IMG/VR virus record: IMGVR_UViG_3300043444_000523 | Span: 1-64,000 of that record | Length of the DNA stretch: 64,000 nucleotides | Strand: one strand, 5' to 3' | Origin: a virus | Part shown: positions 32,701 through 41,696 of the stretch, piece by piece | Position numbering within the stretch: position 1 is the first letter of the stretch | Layout: each line of letters starts with the position of its first letter | Notes under the pieces: generated by a model | Told to the model about the DNA's origin: nothing | The model's database searches: none | The model's input: the letters and a program-made list of their open reading frames with translations, nothing else | Translations under genes and position numbers: made by a program

Positions 32701-33891
32701 TTATCGACGGAAGTGCATAAGACGGTCAAGTTTGTCGAGCCCCATCTCAAATGATTTCCCAACAGCCTTTGCCTTCGTGTATTCTGTCTCAACGTCACCA
32801 GCCAGCCTCCTGGCAGCACTAGCAACATCCTTCACATCATTGAATATGCCAGTGACTTCCTCCTTCTTAGCCTCAAGCCACTTCTGCGCCATCTCGGCAG
32901 ACTCTTTGATCTTCTCAACTGTCGGCATCTTTTCTTTAACCAAAGCTACAAGGTCTTTGATCTCGTTGACCGTCTTGTTTGTTCCGTCATCCCCATTGGC
33001 AATCAGCTTCTCAAGTTCACCCTTGATCTGGCCAAGGAACTCAACTGCCTGCTCTGCCGGGTCTTTCTTTTTGTCGTCTCCGTAAGCACTGGCCCGAAAC
33101 GCCTCAAGCTGAACGCTCTTGGCCAAATCCCCGATAGCTTTGAACGCAGGATTCATCAACACCGCTGTTCCGCCAGACTCTTCTTTTTCAGATTTCCCGG
33201 TTTTGCCGAGTCCCTTGATCAGCCCCTCGATCCCTTTGGTCCATCCGAATGACGCCATCAGGCGAGCAGAAAACAGTATCATGTCTTTGATCAGGTTCCT
33301 TACCGTCTCACGAAGTTCCTTCATCACGTCCTTAACCGACTTGCCCTCTCCAATAAGCCCGCTCATCGTCCCTTTGACCATCTCTGCAAGGCCGCGTGAG
33401 AACGCCGTGAAAGAAGACCAAACATCTTTCATGATGTCGATGACGCCAACCATCACATCCTTGATCATTCTCAATGTCGGCATCATGCCATTGATCATGA
33501 TCGACATATCATCGAACGACTGAATCAACACATCGCCAATTGCCTGTGACAGCTCCTGGATCATCGGCTCAAGTTTACGCATGATCGGCAGCAACTTGTC
33601 CGACAAATCCTTTGTGACCTCTCTGGCCACATCGACCATTGGCCGCATTGCAACGCCAATCACGGCGTTCAGGTCTCTGAACTTCCTCCCAAGATCATCG
33701 ACAAGAGCCGGATCGATTGCTTTGACAAAGTGAGATGCAATGTCTGTGAGCTGCTCAAACGGAACAATCATCATCTTCATCTGACCGACGAATGTTCTCG
33801 TCATGTCAACGAACGGCTGTACGATGCTCGACATACCCGGAGTAGCAAACCCCGCAGCCATCGCGCCAGACATCTCTCCAAACGAAGCCAT
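32701..33891 (-). CDS. Tape measure-like protein
   Basis: 396 aa, mostly helical with hydrophobic patches: MIVPFEQLTDIASHFVKAID, DVAREVTKDLSDKLLPIMRK, MVGVIDIMKDVWSSFTAFSR, and a charged coiled tail. Gene order (chaperones upstream, tail-tip genes downstream) supports tape measure. It is short for the role, implying a short tail or a split function. Confidence 0.6.
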   Translation of the reverse strand: MASFGEMSGAMAAGFATPGMSSIVQPFVDMTRTFVGQMKMMIVPFEQLTDIASHFVKAIDPALVDDLGRKFRDLNAVIGVAMRPMVDVAREVTKDLSDKLLPIMRKLEPMIQELSQAIGDVLIQSFDDMSIMINGMMPTLRMIKDVMVGVIDIMKDVWSSFTAFSRGLAEMVKGTMSGLIGEGKSVKDVMKELRETVRNLIKDMILFSARLMASFGWTKGIEGLIKGLGKTGKSEKEESGGTAVLMNPAFKAIGDLAKSVQLEAFRASAYGDDKKKDPAEQAVEFLGQIKGELEKLIANGDDGTNKTVNEIKDLVALVKEKMPTVEKIKESAEMAQKWLEAKKEEVTGIFNDVKDVASAARRLAGDVETEYTKAKAVGKSFEMGLDKLDRLMHFRR

Positions 33892-34184
33892 TAAACACCT
33901 AATTCAAGTCGCTTGAGAACAGCAATCACATAGTCCCGGCTCACTCCCTTGGGGAGCAACACAGACGGCCCCTTCGGCTTGCCGTCTACAACCGGGTGAA
34001 TGATCCTGATCCGCATTTGCAGAAGCCTCCCGATGTTGTCACGGGAGTTATCAGGGACGAACTTCAGTCCCTTCGGGAACTCGATTCGTTCGCCGTCCGT
34101 CATGATCGCAAATGCCGGATCGCCGCTGCTGTCCACTTCGCTCAGGACTGCTTCGGCAACTGCTTGTTCATCTGAGAAAGACAT
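33891..34184 (-). CDS. Small tail-region protein, 97 aa
   Basis: ATG 34184 after GAGAGA. ERIEFPKGLKFVPDNSRDNI and LPKGVSRDYVIAVLKRLELG. It overlaps the end of the chaperone fusion by 43 nt. No family recognised. Confidence 0.5.
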   Translation of the reverse strand: MSFSDEQAVAEAVLSEVDSSGDPAFAIMTDGERIEFPKGLKFVPDNSRDNIGRLLQMRIRIIHPVVDGKPKGPSVLLPKGVSRDYVIAVLKRLELGV

Positions 34185-34903
34185 GCTTCTCTCACTTTCT
34201 TCATTTTGAAACACTTCACCAAATGATCGTAAGCATCCGCAAGATTCGGCGTATCATTGCTGACGCCGTAGTTTGCCAACTCTCCAGACTCTGCCATTGC
34301 AGAGAAAGCCGACAATCCATCACGATCCGGCATCTGGAGCACATTGACAAGTTTGTCGTAAATCCGGCAATTCTCTTTCCACGACGTATCGAAGAAGTTC
34401 CTTATGGCCTCTTCATTGGCTTTCTTGTCATTGCTCATGACGCAACCATAATTCTGCAACTGGCCGTGCATGGCCAACGTGGCAATCATGACGTATTGCC
34501 GATCTTTGGTGACATCACGCGGCACACTGAACGGGTCTTTATCGTTCTCGCCGGGATAAACATCAAAGCACTTGTGCTGGTCCAATCCAAGACCGCCGAT
34601 CATCTGAAGACCGCTCTTCGCCATGTCATCCTCTTCTTTCTGTTCTTCGTTCTTCTCGTTTTGCTTGTCTGGTTCCAACGGCGGAATCACCAGAGCACTT
34701 GCCATCTCTTTGTTCTTCTCAAGAACGCCGCTAATCGACTCGCTCATGCTGTTCAGCATCTGCCAAAGCTCAAACGTCCTTCGTGGAGTCTGATTCGCTA
34801 TCTCTTCGTCTGAGCAACTCAGTGGCCACGACTTCAGCTGGCAGAACGCCCTGTTCCAGTCCATCTTGAGGTCTTCCCTGTCCTCAAGTTTTGGGACACT
34901 CAC
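34142..34903 (-). CDS. Tail assembly chaperone, frameshift (T) part
   Basis: 253 aa if it starts at GTG 34903, but the frame is open back into the upstream gene and there is no ribosome site. It is best read as the -1 frameshift extension of the 34921 gene (GT-like fusion of about 421 aa). Acidic linker (PDKQNEKNEEQKEEDDMAKS), SESISGVLEKNKEMASALVI and helical segments. Expected to bind tape measure during tail assembly. Confidence 0.7.
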   Translation of the reverse strand: MSVPKLEDREDLKMDWNRAFCQLKSWPLSCSDEEIANQTPRRTFELWQMLNSMSESISGVLEKNKEMASALVIPPLEPDKQNEKNEEQKEEDDMAKSGLQMIGGLGLDQHKCFDVYPGENDKDPFSVPRDVTKDRQYVMIATLAMHGQLQNYGCVMSNDKKANEEAIRNFFDTSWKENCRIYDKLVNVLQMPDRDGLSAFSAMAESGELANYGVSNDTPNLADAYDHLVKCFKMKKVREACLSQMNKQLPKQS

Positions 34904-34933
34904 TGGCCCTGAATGTCCCCCTACTCTTTTGGG
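34893..34933 (-). promoter_or_regulatory. Programmed -1 ribosomal frameshift signal
   Basis: Slippery heptamer C CCA AAA (34933-34927) in the frame of the upstream gene, a 7-nt spacer, then a hairpin GGGACATTCA/TGAGTGTCCC (10 bp with one G-U, 7-nt loop). The zero-frame stop TAG is at 34923-34921, two codons after the heptamer. The -1 frame runs straight into the 34142 gene. This is the standard G/GT layout of tailed phages. Confidence 0.85.
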
Positions 34934-35406
34934 GGCGACGGCAATCCATTCTTCATGGTCAAAGAAATCTTGGCCCTCAGTTCCTCCGGCTTAGCCGCCA
35001 TCAACTCAATCGACTCGTCAAACGAAAGGCCAGTGAACAGAGAGACCAGAACAACGCTTCCCTCGAATATCACGCCAGACTCTTTCGGTGCGGCCTCGCC
35101 CCTGTCCGCCATGCCCATGATCTTCATCATGATTGGGCTTCCGAATGAATATGTCCCATTCTCAACACAATCATCGGAGAAAGAATTTTCCAAGGCATCG
35201 ACTTGCTCCTGCGTCATCAGCCCCATTTCTTTTTTCTTCTTCCACAGAACCAGTTTCACACCAAACGCGCGGTCGATCAGATACGACTCAACAGCGGAAA
35301 TGATTGACTTCCACTTCAATGGCATGATCTGGACAGTGCGCCCTTTGAACTCAATCTCCAAAGGCGATGCTTGCCCACCAAGACCGGCTGAAACGCTCGC
35401 AGACAT
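34921..35406 (-). CDS. Tail assembly chaperone, G part
   Basis: 161 aa. PLEIEFKGRTVQIMPLKWKS is a typical tail-chaperone opening; helices follow (EMGLMTQEQVDALENSFSDD). Ends SPPKE at the frameshift site. Most product should stop here, a minority extending into the fusion. Confidence 0.7.
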   Translation of the reverse strand: MSASVSAGLGGQASPLEIEFKGRTVQIMPLKWKSIISAVESYLIDRAFGVKLVLWKKKKEMGLMTQEQVDALENSFSDDCVENGTYSFGSPIMMKIMGMADRGEAAPKESGVIFEGSVVLVSLFTGLSFDESIELMAAKPEELRAKISLTMKNGLPSPPKE

Positions 35407-35414
35407 AAGGCCCC

Positions 35415-35879
35415 TTAGAAGGTAACTGAGAATGATCCGTTGGATTCAATCGACACAGAAGCACGAGCCACGGCATTGCTTGTAGCAGTGCTAAGCCGAA
35501 TATCGGCAACACGGAATGTGATCGTGAAACTTGAACCGCCGCCGCCAAGAGCAAATACCATCGAAATGCTCTGCCCTTGAGTTAATCCAAGAGAACTGTT
35601 GTAAGGCCCTTCGACAGTGCCCTTACACGCGAAAATGCCAGCCTCATTCGACTGATAACCGCTAGATGTAAAATTCGTTGTCGGAATGATTTCTGCTGGG
35701 AATGACAAGTCAACCTTGTCCATCGGCTGAGAAGTTGCGCTCCAAGTCCAGCTACTCGCCTTTCCCGGATAAAAGGTGCCAAGCAGAAGAAGAAACGGCA
35801 GCAGCAAGATTAGATAATCAAGCCACTTATCAGCGTCTTTCAAAAACTGAAATAATTCAAACATTTCTTCTCCTATCAC
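35415..35879 (-). CDS. Tail protein candidate with hydrophobic N-terminus
   Basis: 154 aa. Begins with a hydrophobic helix (WLDYLILLLPFLLLLGTFYP), unusual for a tube protein. The rest is beta-rich (TSQPMDKVDLSFPAEIIPTT, SSFTITFRVADIRL) and sits where the tail tube gene is expected. Tail tube or tail-associated; uncertain. Confidence 0.5.
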   Translation of the reverse strand: MIGEEMFELFQFLKDADKWLDYLILLLPFLLLLGTFYPGKASSWTWSATSQPMDKVDLSFPAEIIPTTNFTSSGYQSNEAGIFACKGTVEGPYNSSLGLTQGQSISMVFALGGGGSSFTITFRVADIRLSTATSNAVARASVSIESNGSFSVTF

Positions 35880-36367
35880 GCAGTCTTGAGAACAACCGCA
35901 AGTGTGTACGTCAATGTCCCAGACCCGGCTGTGTTTGTCAGTCTGATATTTCTTGTAGTGTTGTCAACGGTGGTCGCCGTCGTTGCTCCGAACGCAAACA
36001 AGCCGCCAGAGGCTCCATTGACCTGCGGGCCTGTGCCAGCAAGAAACCAACTCAACGGATTCGCCGCACCAGGGTCATATCTCCATGTCGTGCCAGAGGT
36101 CTTTACAAATATCATGTAAGCGCCGGTTGGCGTCAACGCCGTTCCGAATGCCGTCTCTGTCAGCGACCGAATATCGATTGTCACTGCGGCAGCTGCTGAT
36201 AAAGTCCCCTGAACGAAGTAAACTTCACTGGCATCGCTGGCCCCGATTGTCGGGACTATTTCGCCAACTAAAGCACTTGAATGCGTCGATGAATCAAAGC
36301 CGGTGATGGTATGGAGCTGTGTCCACGCCATACTTACATCAAGCCGCGCTGTGACCAGATTCGCCAC
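35876..36367 (-). CDS. Structural beta protein
   Basis: 163 aa. QLHTITGFDSSTHSSALVGE and TAFGTALTPTGAYMIFVKTS; Thr/Ser/Gly-rich. Could be tail tube or decoration. Overlaps the downstream gene by 4 nt. Confidence 0.5.
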   Translation of the reverse strand: MANLVTARLDVSMAWTQLHTITGFDSSTHSSALVGEIVPTIGASDASEVYFVQGTLSAAAAVTIDIRSLTETAFGTALTPTGAYMIFVKTSGTTWRYDPGAANPLSWFLAGTGPQVNGASGGLFAFGATTATTVDNTTRNIRLTNTAGSGTLTYTLAVVLKTA

Positions 36368-36822
36368 TACTTACCGCCTCTCACAGCCGCAAGGATTTTC
36401 TGCTTGTGTGCTTCTTCAGCAGCAATCTCTTTGTTGAATCTCTGTGTGTCCTTGGGGCAATCGACGTAGGACACCTGATCGCCCTCTCCTCTGGCCCGCT
36501 TGATGATCGACTTCACGCATGAAGGAATCGAGTCCAGGAAGGATTTACAAGATGCTTCACGCTCCTTGAGGCTGCTCGACTTCCAGCAGTCTTCGCACAT
36601 CACCGCCTGACTCTTCTCGCCGTCAATCATCAAGACGTTATCAGTCGGCTTTCGATGGATGTTCTCAACAACCAGCTTCCCAACTTCGTAGGAGATGTAA
36701 TGGAACGGCTTCCATATCATGCTGTCCTTGCACTTCGGGCATTCCATCATTCCAAGCGACTTCCCCTTGGCGTTCTCTGCCGCTATCTCTTCAGGGGAAT
36801 ACTCGATTGTCACCTTTGGCAT
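36367..36822 (-). CDS. Zinc-finger protein in connector region
   Basis: 151 aa; ATG 36822 after GTGAGG. CPKCKDSMIW, CEDCWKSSS, and further Cys (CKSFLDSIPSCV, DCPKDTQRF). Helical tail with EEAHKQKILAAVR. Not a known connector; function unknown. Confidence 0.55.
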   Translation of the reverse strand: MPKVTIEYSPEEIAAENAKGKSLGMMECPKCKDSMIWKPFHYISYEVGKLVVENIHRKPTDNVLMIDGEKSQAVMCEDCWKSSSLKEREASCKSFLDSIPSCVKSIIKRARGEGDQVSYVDCPKDTQRFNKEIAAEEAHKQKILAAVRGGK

Positions 36823-36829
36823 CGCATCC

Positions 36830-37381
36830 TCACGGTCGAGTATCGTCAGCAGACAAATCCCAGTTGAACTCAAGTTCCAATGTCAGCCTGAACGGACGCC
36901 ATGTGCTTGTTCCAGGCCCCGGAGGCTCAAACGAAACCCACAGCATCGGCCTCTTCAGGATCGCATCACCATCGGCATTGAGAAGGTCTTCTTCCCAAAA
37001 CGCCGCAAACAACCGGCCAAGAAGCCTATTCCCCCTCGGTGGAGGAGAAGCGGCCTCATCTACTGCCGCCTCTGCTCTCCAAAACAAATCGAGATCGTTC
37101 CTCATCCACAGCGTAATCCGCACCTGCCCCTGAACAATGAACTCGCTGATGTTCCCGCCGCCTATGAACACATCGCCATGCGCCCAAACAAGACTCGGAT
37201 ACCTGACCGTGATAAACCTGTCCGAGAACGGCATGTTCCCAGGCAACGCCTCATCATCCAAAGTCATGTACACCTGCGATGAATCGACTATGTTCGCATC
37301 AATCACCTTCTGGGCCATCCGCTTATGGACCGTATCAAGCGATGTCCCAGAAAGCCGAGTCACATCCGGGTCGAAGGCCAT
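36830..37381 (-). CDS. Neck/tail-completion protein candidate
   Basis: 183 aa from ATG 37381, overlapping the upstream TGA. VDEAASPPPRGNRLLGRLFA and RPFRLTLELEFNWDLS; the strand-rich end with FNWDL resembles minor tail or head-closure proteins. Position between a DUF1320-like connector and tail genes supports this. Confidence 0.5.
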   Translation of the reverse strand: MAFDPDVTRLSGTSLDTVHKRMAQKVIDANIVDSSQVYMTLDDEALPGNMPFSDRFITVRYPSLVWAHGDVFIGGGNISEFIVQGQVRITLWMRNDLDLFWRAEAAVDEAASPPPRGNRLLGRLFAAFWEEDLLNADGDAILKRPMLWVSFEPPGPGTSTWRPFRLTLELEFNWDLSADDTRP

Positions 37382-37920
37382 CAATTAGTCCCCGTCAACG
37401 GATTGCTCGTCCAGTTATCCGACCGGCTTCCAAAGAACCGGCTGAATACTTCCGTTGGCCGATTGGAAATCCCGTCTGACCGCTTGCTGACATCCACCGT
37501 AGAAATCTGGCCTGCCTCAGCAGCCTCTTGGATGCCAAACACCAACTCGCCCTTGTTCAATGCGTCCAGCATTTCACGGGCCTCTTTGTAGCCGGACACC
37601 TTCTCAGGCTCAGGGATTCTCCTCTTGGCCAAGTGATAGAACGCCAAATCGCACACAAGCCCCTTCAGTGCAGCCTGACTGGCCCCTGTCAATGCGGCCA
37701 AGTCTGTTGGTGTGTACCTTTCGCCGCGATAGCAAGCCATTTCCACTTCGCCAGATGCCCGAAGCAAAGCCTTCGACACGATGTTGTTGGTCGGCAAGTC
37801 TCCAGGCGTCAACGTCACACCAGCATCGCTCGCATAATGGCAAATCTTGTTCACATCATGTGCGTCAACAAGATCGTCAGAGTCGGCGTATGACGTTGCG
37901 CTAGAAACAATCGTGGCCAT
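37381..37920 (-). CDS. Head-tail connector, DUF1320/gp6-like
   Basis: 179 aa. YADSDDLVDAHDVNKICHYA, ALLRASGEVEMACYRGERYT, LKGLVCDLAFYHLAKRR and YKEAREMLDALNKGELVFG match the helical layout of adaptor proteins that sit on the portal. The C-terminus is Ser/Asn-rich and extended. Confidence 0.65.
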   Translation of the reverse strand: MATIVSSATSYADSDDLVDAHDVNKICHYASDAGVTLTPGDLPTNNIVSKALLRASGEVEMACYRGERYTPTDLAALTGASQAALKGLVCDLAFYHLAKRRIPEPEKVSGYKEAREMLDALNKGELVFGIQEAAEAGQISTVDVSKRSDGISNRPTEVFSRFFGSRSDNWTSNPLTGTN

Positions 37921-37941
37921 TCATTCACCAGTCCTACAACG

Positions 37942-37974
37942 AAAAAACCCGTCGCCGCCAAGGGCGACGACGGG
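37942..37974 (-). terminator. Rho-independent terminator
   Basis: On the - strand: CCCGTCGTCGCC, loop CTT, GGCGGCGACGGG, then TTTTTT. Twelve pairs with one G-U. It follows the 37997 gene and would trim transcripts after the head genes, so tail genes need read-through or another promoter. Confidence 0.9.
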
Positions 37975-37996
37975 CGGCGTAACGGAGCACAATCAA

Positions 37997-38563
37997 TCAA
38001 ATGACCCGATGCTCTTTCCACACAATCGTCGATGCGTAGAGAGCCACGCTTGCCTTCGTGCAAGCCAAGTAAACCAAAACTCCAGACGGCACAATCAGAG
38101 AACCATTGAACTCGTGAACAGCCGCAGTCGTTGCGTGCGCGGTTCCTGTGTCTGCTTCAAGGTTGATCGTGAACAGCGTTCGCATCCATTCGGTTGCAAC
38201 ACCAGCAGTGACAGTGTTTGTTCCGGTATTCGAGCAATTGATAGACGACGACTTGCCGAAAAACAACCGGCCATTGACAGGCCTGTTTGTTTCATCAAGA
38301 GCCGTCATAAGCTGGCCGGTAGCAATTGCAGTCAGTCCCCTTCGTGCCATCAAACCAATTGCGCCGAAGTCTGCCGTCCCAGAAGTCCTTGCACAACTCA
38401 CAGAAACCAACTCGATGTCAACGCCAGACTGCGGCGGATTCCAGATCGGCAATGCACCGCCGCCAAGGGCCGTCGCTGTATAGATCGGGATCGCAAGCCC
38501 AAGCGGGGTAGTGCTCAGGCTGAACGTGATCCCGTCTTTTGTGTCCTGATACATCGCTGTCAT
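37997..38563 (-). CDS. Head-region structural protein
   Basis: 188 aa. GITFSLSTTPLGLAIPIYTA and STIVWKEHRVI at the end. Beta-rich and without Lys-rich areas. Directly after the capsid gene and before the terminator; perhaps a capsid decoration protein made in high amount. Confidence 0.5.
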   Translation of the reverse strand: MTAMYQDTKDGITFSLSTTPLGLAIPIYTATALGGGALPIWNPPQSGVDIELVSVSCARTSGTADFGAIGLMARRGLTAIATGQLMTALDETNRPVNGRLFFGKSSSINCSNTGTNTVTAGVATEWMRTLFTINLEADTGTAHATTAAVHEFNGSLIVPSGVLVYLACTKASVALYASTIVWKEHRVI

Positions 38564-38584
38564 TCTCCCAAGTCATCGATCAGA

Positions 38585-39682
38585 TTAGATCGGGCTCAGA
38601 ATGTTCTGAATCAGCCAGCCAGAGGCTGGGGCAGCAAGCACTTCCTGAATTTCTTCCGTGACGTAGCCGCGTGTCATGCGGTTCTCAGGATCATCGAACG
38701 TCTCAAGTTCGATTTCCTTGCCGTAGTAGTACAATTGCAAGGTCGAGAAGTTGGACGAACTTGCCATTCCGTCCAAGCCTCCGATTCGAGATAGAACAAT
38801 GGCCGAACTGTCATCCTTGATAAACCGGCGTCCAGGGACAGCGCCAGTCACCGAGGCCTCAGAACCGATTGCGGCCGATGCGGAATCACGTTCGGTCACA
38901 ATGCTGGCGTCTTCGACCAGAATGTCCCAGCCATAAAGCTGATCCGGCAGACCCCACTGAGAATTCTGCCCAGGCTCACGACCCTTCACCTGTGCCATCG
39001 CAAATGGCGATTCACGCAAGTAATCATGAATTTCAGGAGACCGGCTGACTCGAAGGGCCGCATTCGGGCTCAACATCAAACGCAACAGACCCTTGTTTCG
39101 GAAGTTCACTGCGCCGTTGGTGTACAAGTTGATCCGAGCGCCAACGGTATCCAGCGTGCTCTTGATCGCAAGGTAGTTGCCGCTGCCAGGATCAGACGAG
39201 GACAAATCCCAGAACCCGCGACCGCCGTTCAAAGAGTTGGCCGTCGCCGTGTTATTGCCCCAGCCGCTTGTCGTCTCAAGCAACGTAATTGCTCGCTGAG
39301 TTCTGGCCGTCATAAGTCGGCTTCGTGCTTGCATGGACTCCACATCGAGAACCTTGATGTCGGCTTGTTCGATGAGCTTCCAGTCAAGGACGAACTTCTC
39401 AAATCGCCGTTCGGTCTGGAACTCAACGGTATCGAACTTCGCACCGTTGAAGTCGCCGATGTCTCGGCGCATTCCGCCTTTCCAGACGTTTTCCTTGTCG
39501 TTCACAGAGCGAACGAACGAATCCACGCCGATCCTGTAATAGAGACCGACCGTTTTCTTGGTCTCAATCAGCTGGGCGTAGTCATTCAACAGGAAGTTCT
39601 TGGGGTCGCGGGCAAACATAATTGCTTGCCCGGTCGCTTCTGGAACAAAGGCGTTGAATTCACCGAAAAAGTTCAAGGCCAC
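38585..39682 (-). CDS. Major capsid protein (HK97-fold candidate)
   Basis: 365 aa from GTG 39682 after AAGGAG. Early VPEATGQAIMFARDPKNF; E-loop-like VKGREPGQNSQWGL is later; FEKFVLDWKLIEQADIKVLD and RTQRAITLLE are typical spine-helix content; NKGLLRLMLSPNAALRVSRS fits the A-domain. Size, scaffold-decoration-capsid order and the following connectors support this. Confidence 0.75.
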   Translation of the reverse strand: MALNFFGEFNAFVPEATGQAIMFARDPKNFLLNDYAQLIETKKTVGLYYRIGVDSFVRSVNDKENVWKGGMRRDIGDFNGAKFDTVEFQTERRFEKFVLDWKLIEQADIKVLDVESMQARSRLMTARTQRAITLLETTSGWGNNTATANSLNGGRGFWDLSSSDPGSGNYLAIKSTLDTVGARINLYTNGAVNFRNKGLLRLMLSPNAALRVSRSPEIHDYLRESPFAMAQVKGREPGQNSQWGLPDQLYGWDILVEDASIVTERDSASAAIGSEASVTGAVPGRRFIKDDSSAIVLSRIGGLDGMASSSNFSTLQLYYYGKEIELETFDDPENRMTRGYVTEEIQEVLAAPASGWLIQNILSPI

Positions 39683-39715
39683 GGCCTTCTCCTTGCAAAA
39701 TTATTGCAATACCAA

Positions 39716-40105
39716 TTAGACAGATCGTTCAAACGTCTTGACCTGTACACGAATCTGCTGGCCAGACGTTCCGCTGACAATGGCGCGAGCGCCAACGTCA
39801 TCAAGGTCTGTGCTTGAAGTCACGCCCTTGCCGTCTGCGTCAGACTTCAGATAGTCGCCAGCAGTGACGGTCCCGCCAAGCTCAAGCAGGCACTCTTCGT
39901 TTTCGAGGTAAACGCCGACAGGCTCGCCAGCGATTGCCGCGCGGCCAAGAGTTTCCACATACGGAGTCCGGCGAGTATCACGCTGGCTAATTCCGTAAAC
40001 CCGGCCGTTAGCGCCAGATTGCGTAACTTGGCCGCTGTCCGTTGTGTCCTTGATGACAAAACGGCACGGATAAATAGCTGCACTTGCAATTGCCGAAGCA
40101 GGCAT
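39716..40105 (-). CDS. Capsid decoration protein, DUF2190-like
   Basis: 129 aa. YPCRFVIKDTTDSGQVTQSG, GISQRDTRRTPYVETLGRAA, GEPVGVYLENEECLLELGGT and TAGDYLKSDADGKGV fit the small beta-barrel cement proteins of DUF2190 type, normally found just before the capsid gene. Confidence 0.7.
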   Translation of the reverse strand: MPASAIASAAIYPCRFVIKDTTDSGQVTQSGANGRVYGISQRDTRRTPYVETLGRAAIAGEPVGVYLENEECLLELGGTVTAGDYLKSDADGKGVTSSTDLDDVGARAIVSGTSGQQIRVQVKTFERSV

Positions 40106-40122
40106 GTTTCTCTCCAGTCAGA

Positions 40123-40926
40123 TCAGCTAACTCGAATCATGTCAAACGTCGTGGCCGCAGTCTTGCGAAGCAAGTATGTGCCGCCAGTGGTCGTTACAGC
40201 GCCAGAACCGATCAGCGTCACATCGGTTCCGCCAGAAAGCGTCGATGTATTCGATGCGTGATTCGCGTAATGGAACACAAGCAAAGAATCCCCAGTTCGC
40301 AATTCTGGGAAGTCGCCAGCAGTCTGAGTCCCTGTGCGAGTCGTCATCGTGACGTTTCCGCCAGATGCGTCCTGGAACAAAACCCGACCGCGAAGATTCG
40401 CTGCCGACACAGTACCAGCGTTCGCAACCGTTTCCTTGGACGTGTAGAACGGCAAGCCCTGGGCAAAAACAGTCGCCGCATACCAAAGAGTAGCCGATGT
40501 CGGGATGAACAAAGCCATCGTTCCGGCTTCCATCGTGAAAGCCGCATCTTCGGCCAATGCGTTGATATTGTCGTTGCCGCCGTTCACCGGATATACAAGC
40601 AACTTCGCAGTAGTATCGTTGATGACCCAGTACGGGCCAACCGTTGTCGCAGCCGCAGGCAACGCAACACCCTTCGCGTTGTCAGCACCAGTAACAACCG
40701 TCACTTGATTCACGATCACAGCGGCATCAGTGGCACTTGAGCCAGCTGCCGCCAGTGTTCCACGCGACAGACCCCACATGCTGCTTGCAGGCATCATGTG
40801 ATTGCCAGACGAGTCCAGCACAACCGCTTTGCTGGCAACGCCAGTACCGGCTGTAGCGCCGTCCAAGACCGCTTCTTCAGTGGTCGTCAGCGTACCGGCA
40901 GAATTAACAGGACGGCCATAGCCCAT
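40123..40926 (-). CDS. Head structural protein
   Basis: 267 aa from ATG 40926 (GAGGAG 8 bp upstream). SKAVVLDSSGNHMMPASSMW and TEEAVLDGATAGTGVASKAV; the centre has KGVALPAAATTVGPYWVIND, a motif common in phage decoration and capsid-fibre proteins. Starts next to palindrome 7. Confidence 0.6.
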   Translation of the reverse strand: MGYGRPVNSAGTLTTTEEAVLDGATAGTGVASKAVVLDSSGNHMMPASSMWGLSRGTLAAAGSSATDAAVIVNQVTVVTGADNAKGVALPAAATTVGPYWVINDTTAKLLVYPVNGGNDNINALAEDAAFTMEAGTMALFIPTSATLWYAATVFAQGLPFYTSKETVANAGTVSAANLRGRVLFQDASGGNVTMTTRTGTQTAGDFPELRTGDSLLVFHYANHASNTSTLSGGTDVTLIGSGAVTTTGGTYLLRKTAATTFDMIRVS

Positions 40927-40941
40927 GATCCAACTCCTCAA

Positions 40942-40964
40942 AATAGGCGCGAGTCGCGCCTATT
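40942..40964. repeat. Dispersed palindrome, copy 7
   Basis: Perfect arms around a central G. The TAA stop of the - strand gene 40963-41640 overlaps its edge (TAATAG). Confidence 0.97.
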
Positions 40965-41640
40965 AACGACCCGTGTAAATTGCTGAGACCTTTTCAAGAA
41001 CGCCAGCATTCGTGGCATTGCCTGAATGCAAAATCATCGGCTCGTTCATGCCGTCAAGCGGCCATTCAGTGATCGCAAGACCAGGGATGGTCCCAACAAA
41101 ACCAGCAACGCCTTCGCCAGCGTCGGAACCAAGGTAAGTCGTGATGCTCGCAGGGAGCGTGTATTGCGGATGGGCCAAGTTGTCGTTCGGATTCGTGTCC
41201 GTGATGATCCCGAAGAACCAGAACGGAGCACCCTTCAGAACCGTCGAAGTCGGCACGTTCGTCGTCATCGTGATCGCCAGCGTCGATACGCTGGAAACCG
41301 TGTCGAGAACGTAATTGCCATCGGCAGTCTGGTAAACGCAAAAATCGTTTGCCGCAATCGCGTTGTTCGATGTGTTCACAGTGCCAATCGCACTGTAAGC
41401 GCCAGGGTCTCGCTCAATGTTGATAACGGCTTGAGAAGTCGCAGCCGCAGCAGATGCGAACGTCTTTCCTAATGGCCTCATCACTGTAAGAGTGTGAGCT
41501 GTTGCGCCAGCTGTGTACCAAACGCTCGTCAAACGAGTGAAACTCTTTTCACGAGGCGGCACAAGCCGAGTAATCACCGTGCCTGCGGTTTGGGTCAGTT
41601 TCCCATGCCCAAAAACGCCATGTCCTGGAATCGAAATCAT
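40963..41640 (-). CDS. Head structural protein
   Basis: 225 aa; ATG 41640 after AAGGAG. RLVPPREKSFTRLTSVWYTA, SSVSTLAITMTTNVPTSTVL, GTIPGLAITEWPLDGMNEP. Beta-rich with no recognised family. Order after scaffold suggests a capsid-associated protein. Confidence 0.55.
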   Translation of the reverse strand: MISIPGHGVFGHGKLTQTAGTVITRLVPPREKSFTRLTSVWYTAGATAHTLTVMRPLGKTFASAAAATSQAVINIERDPGAYSAIGTVNTSNNAIAANDFCVYQTADGNYVLDTVSSVSTLAITMTTNVPTSTVLKGAPFWFFGIITDTNPNDNLAHPQYTLPASITTYLGSDAGEGVAGFVGTIPGLAITEWPLDGMNEPMILHSGNATNAGVLEKVSAIYTGR

Positions 41641-41696
41641 CACTTCTCCTTAGCTGCGTCTGGTGTCGGACAAGCCGATCATGCCGAGCGCACGGG

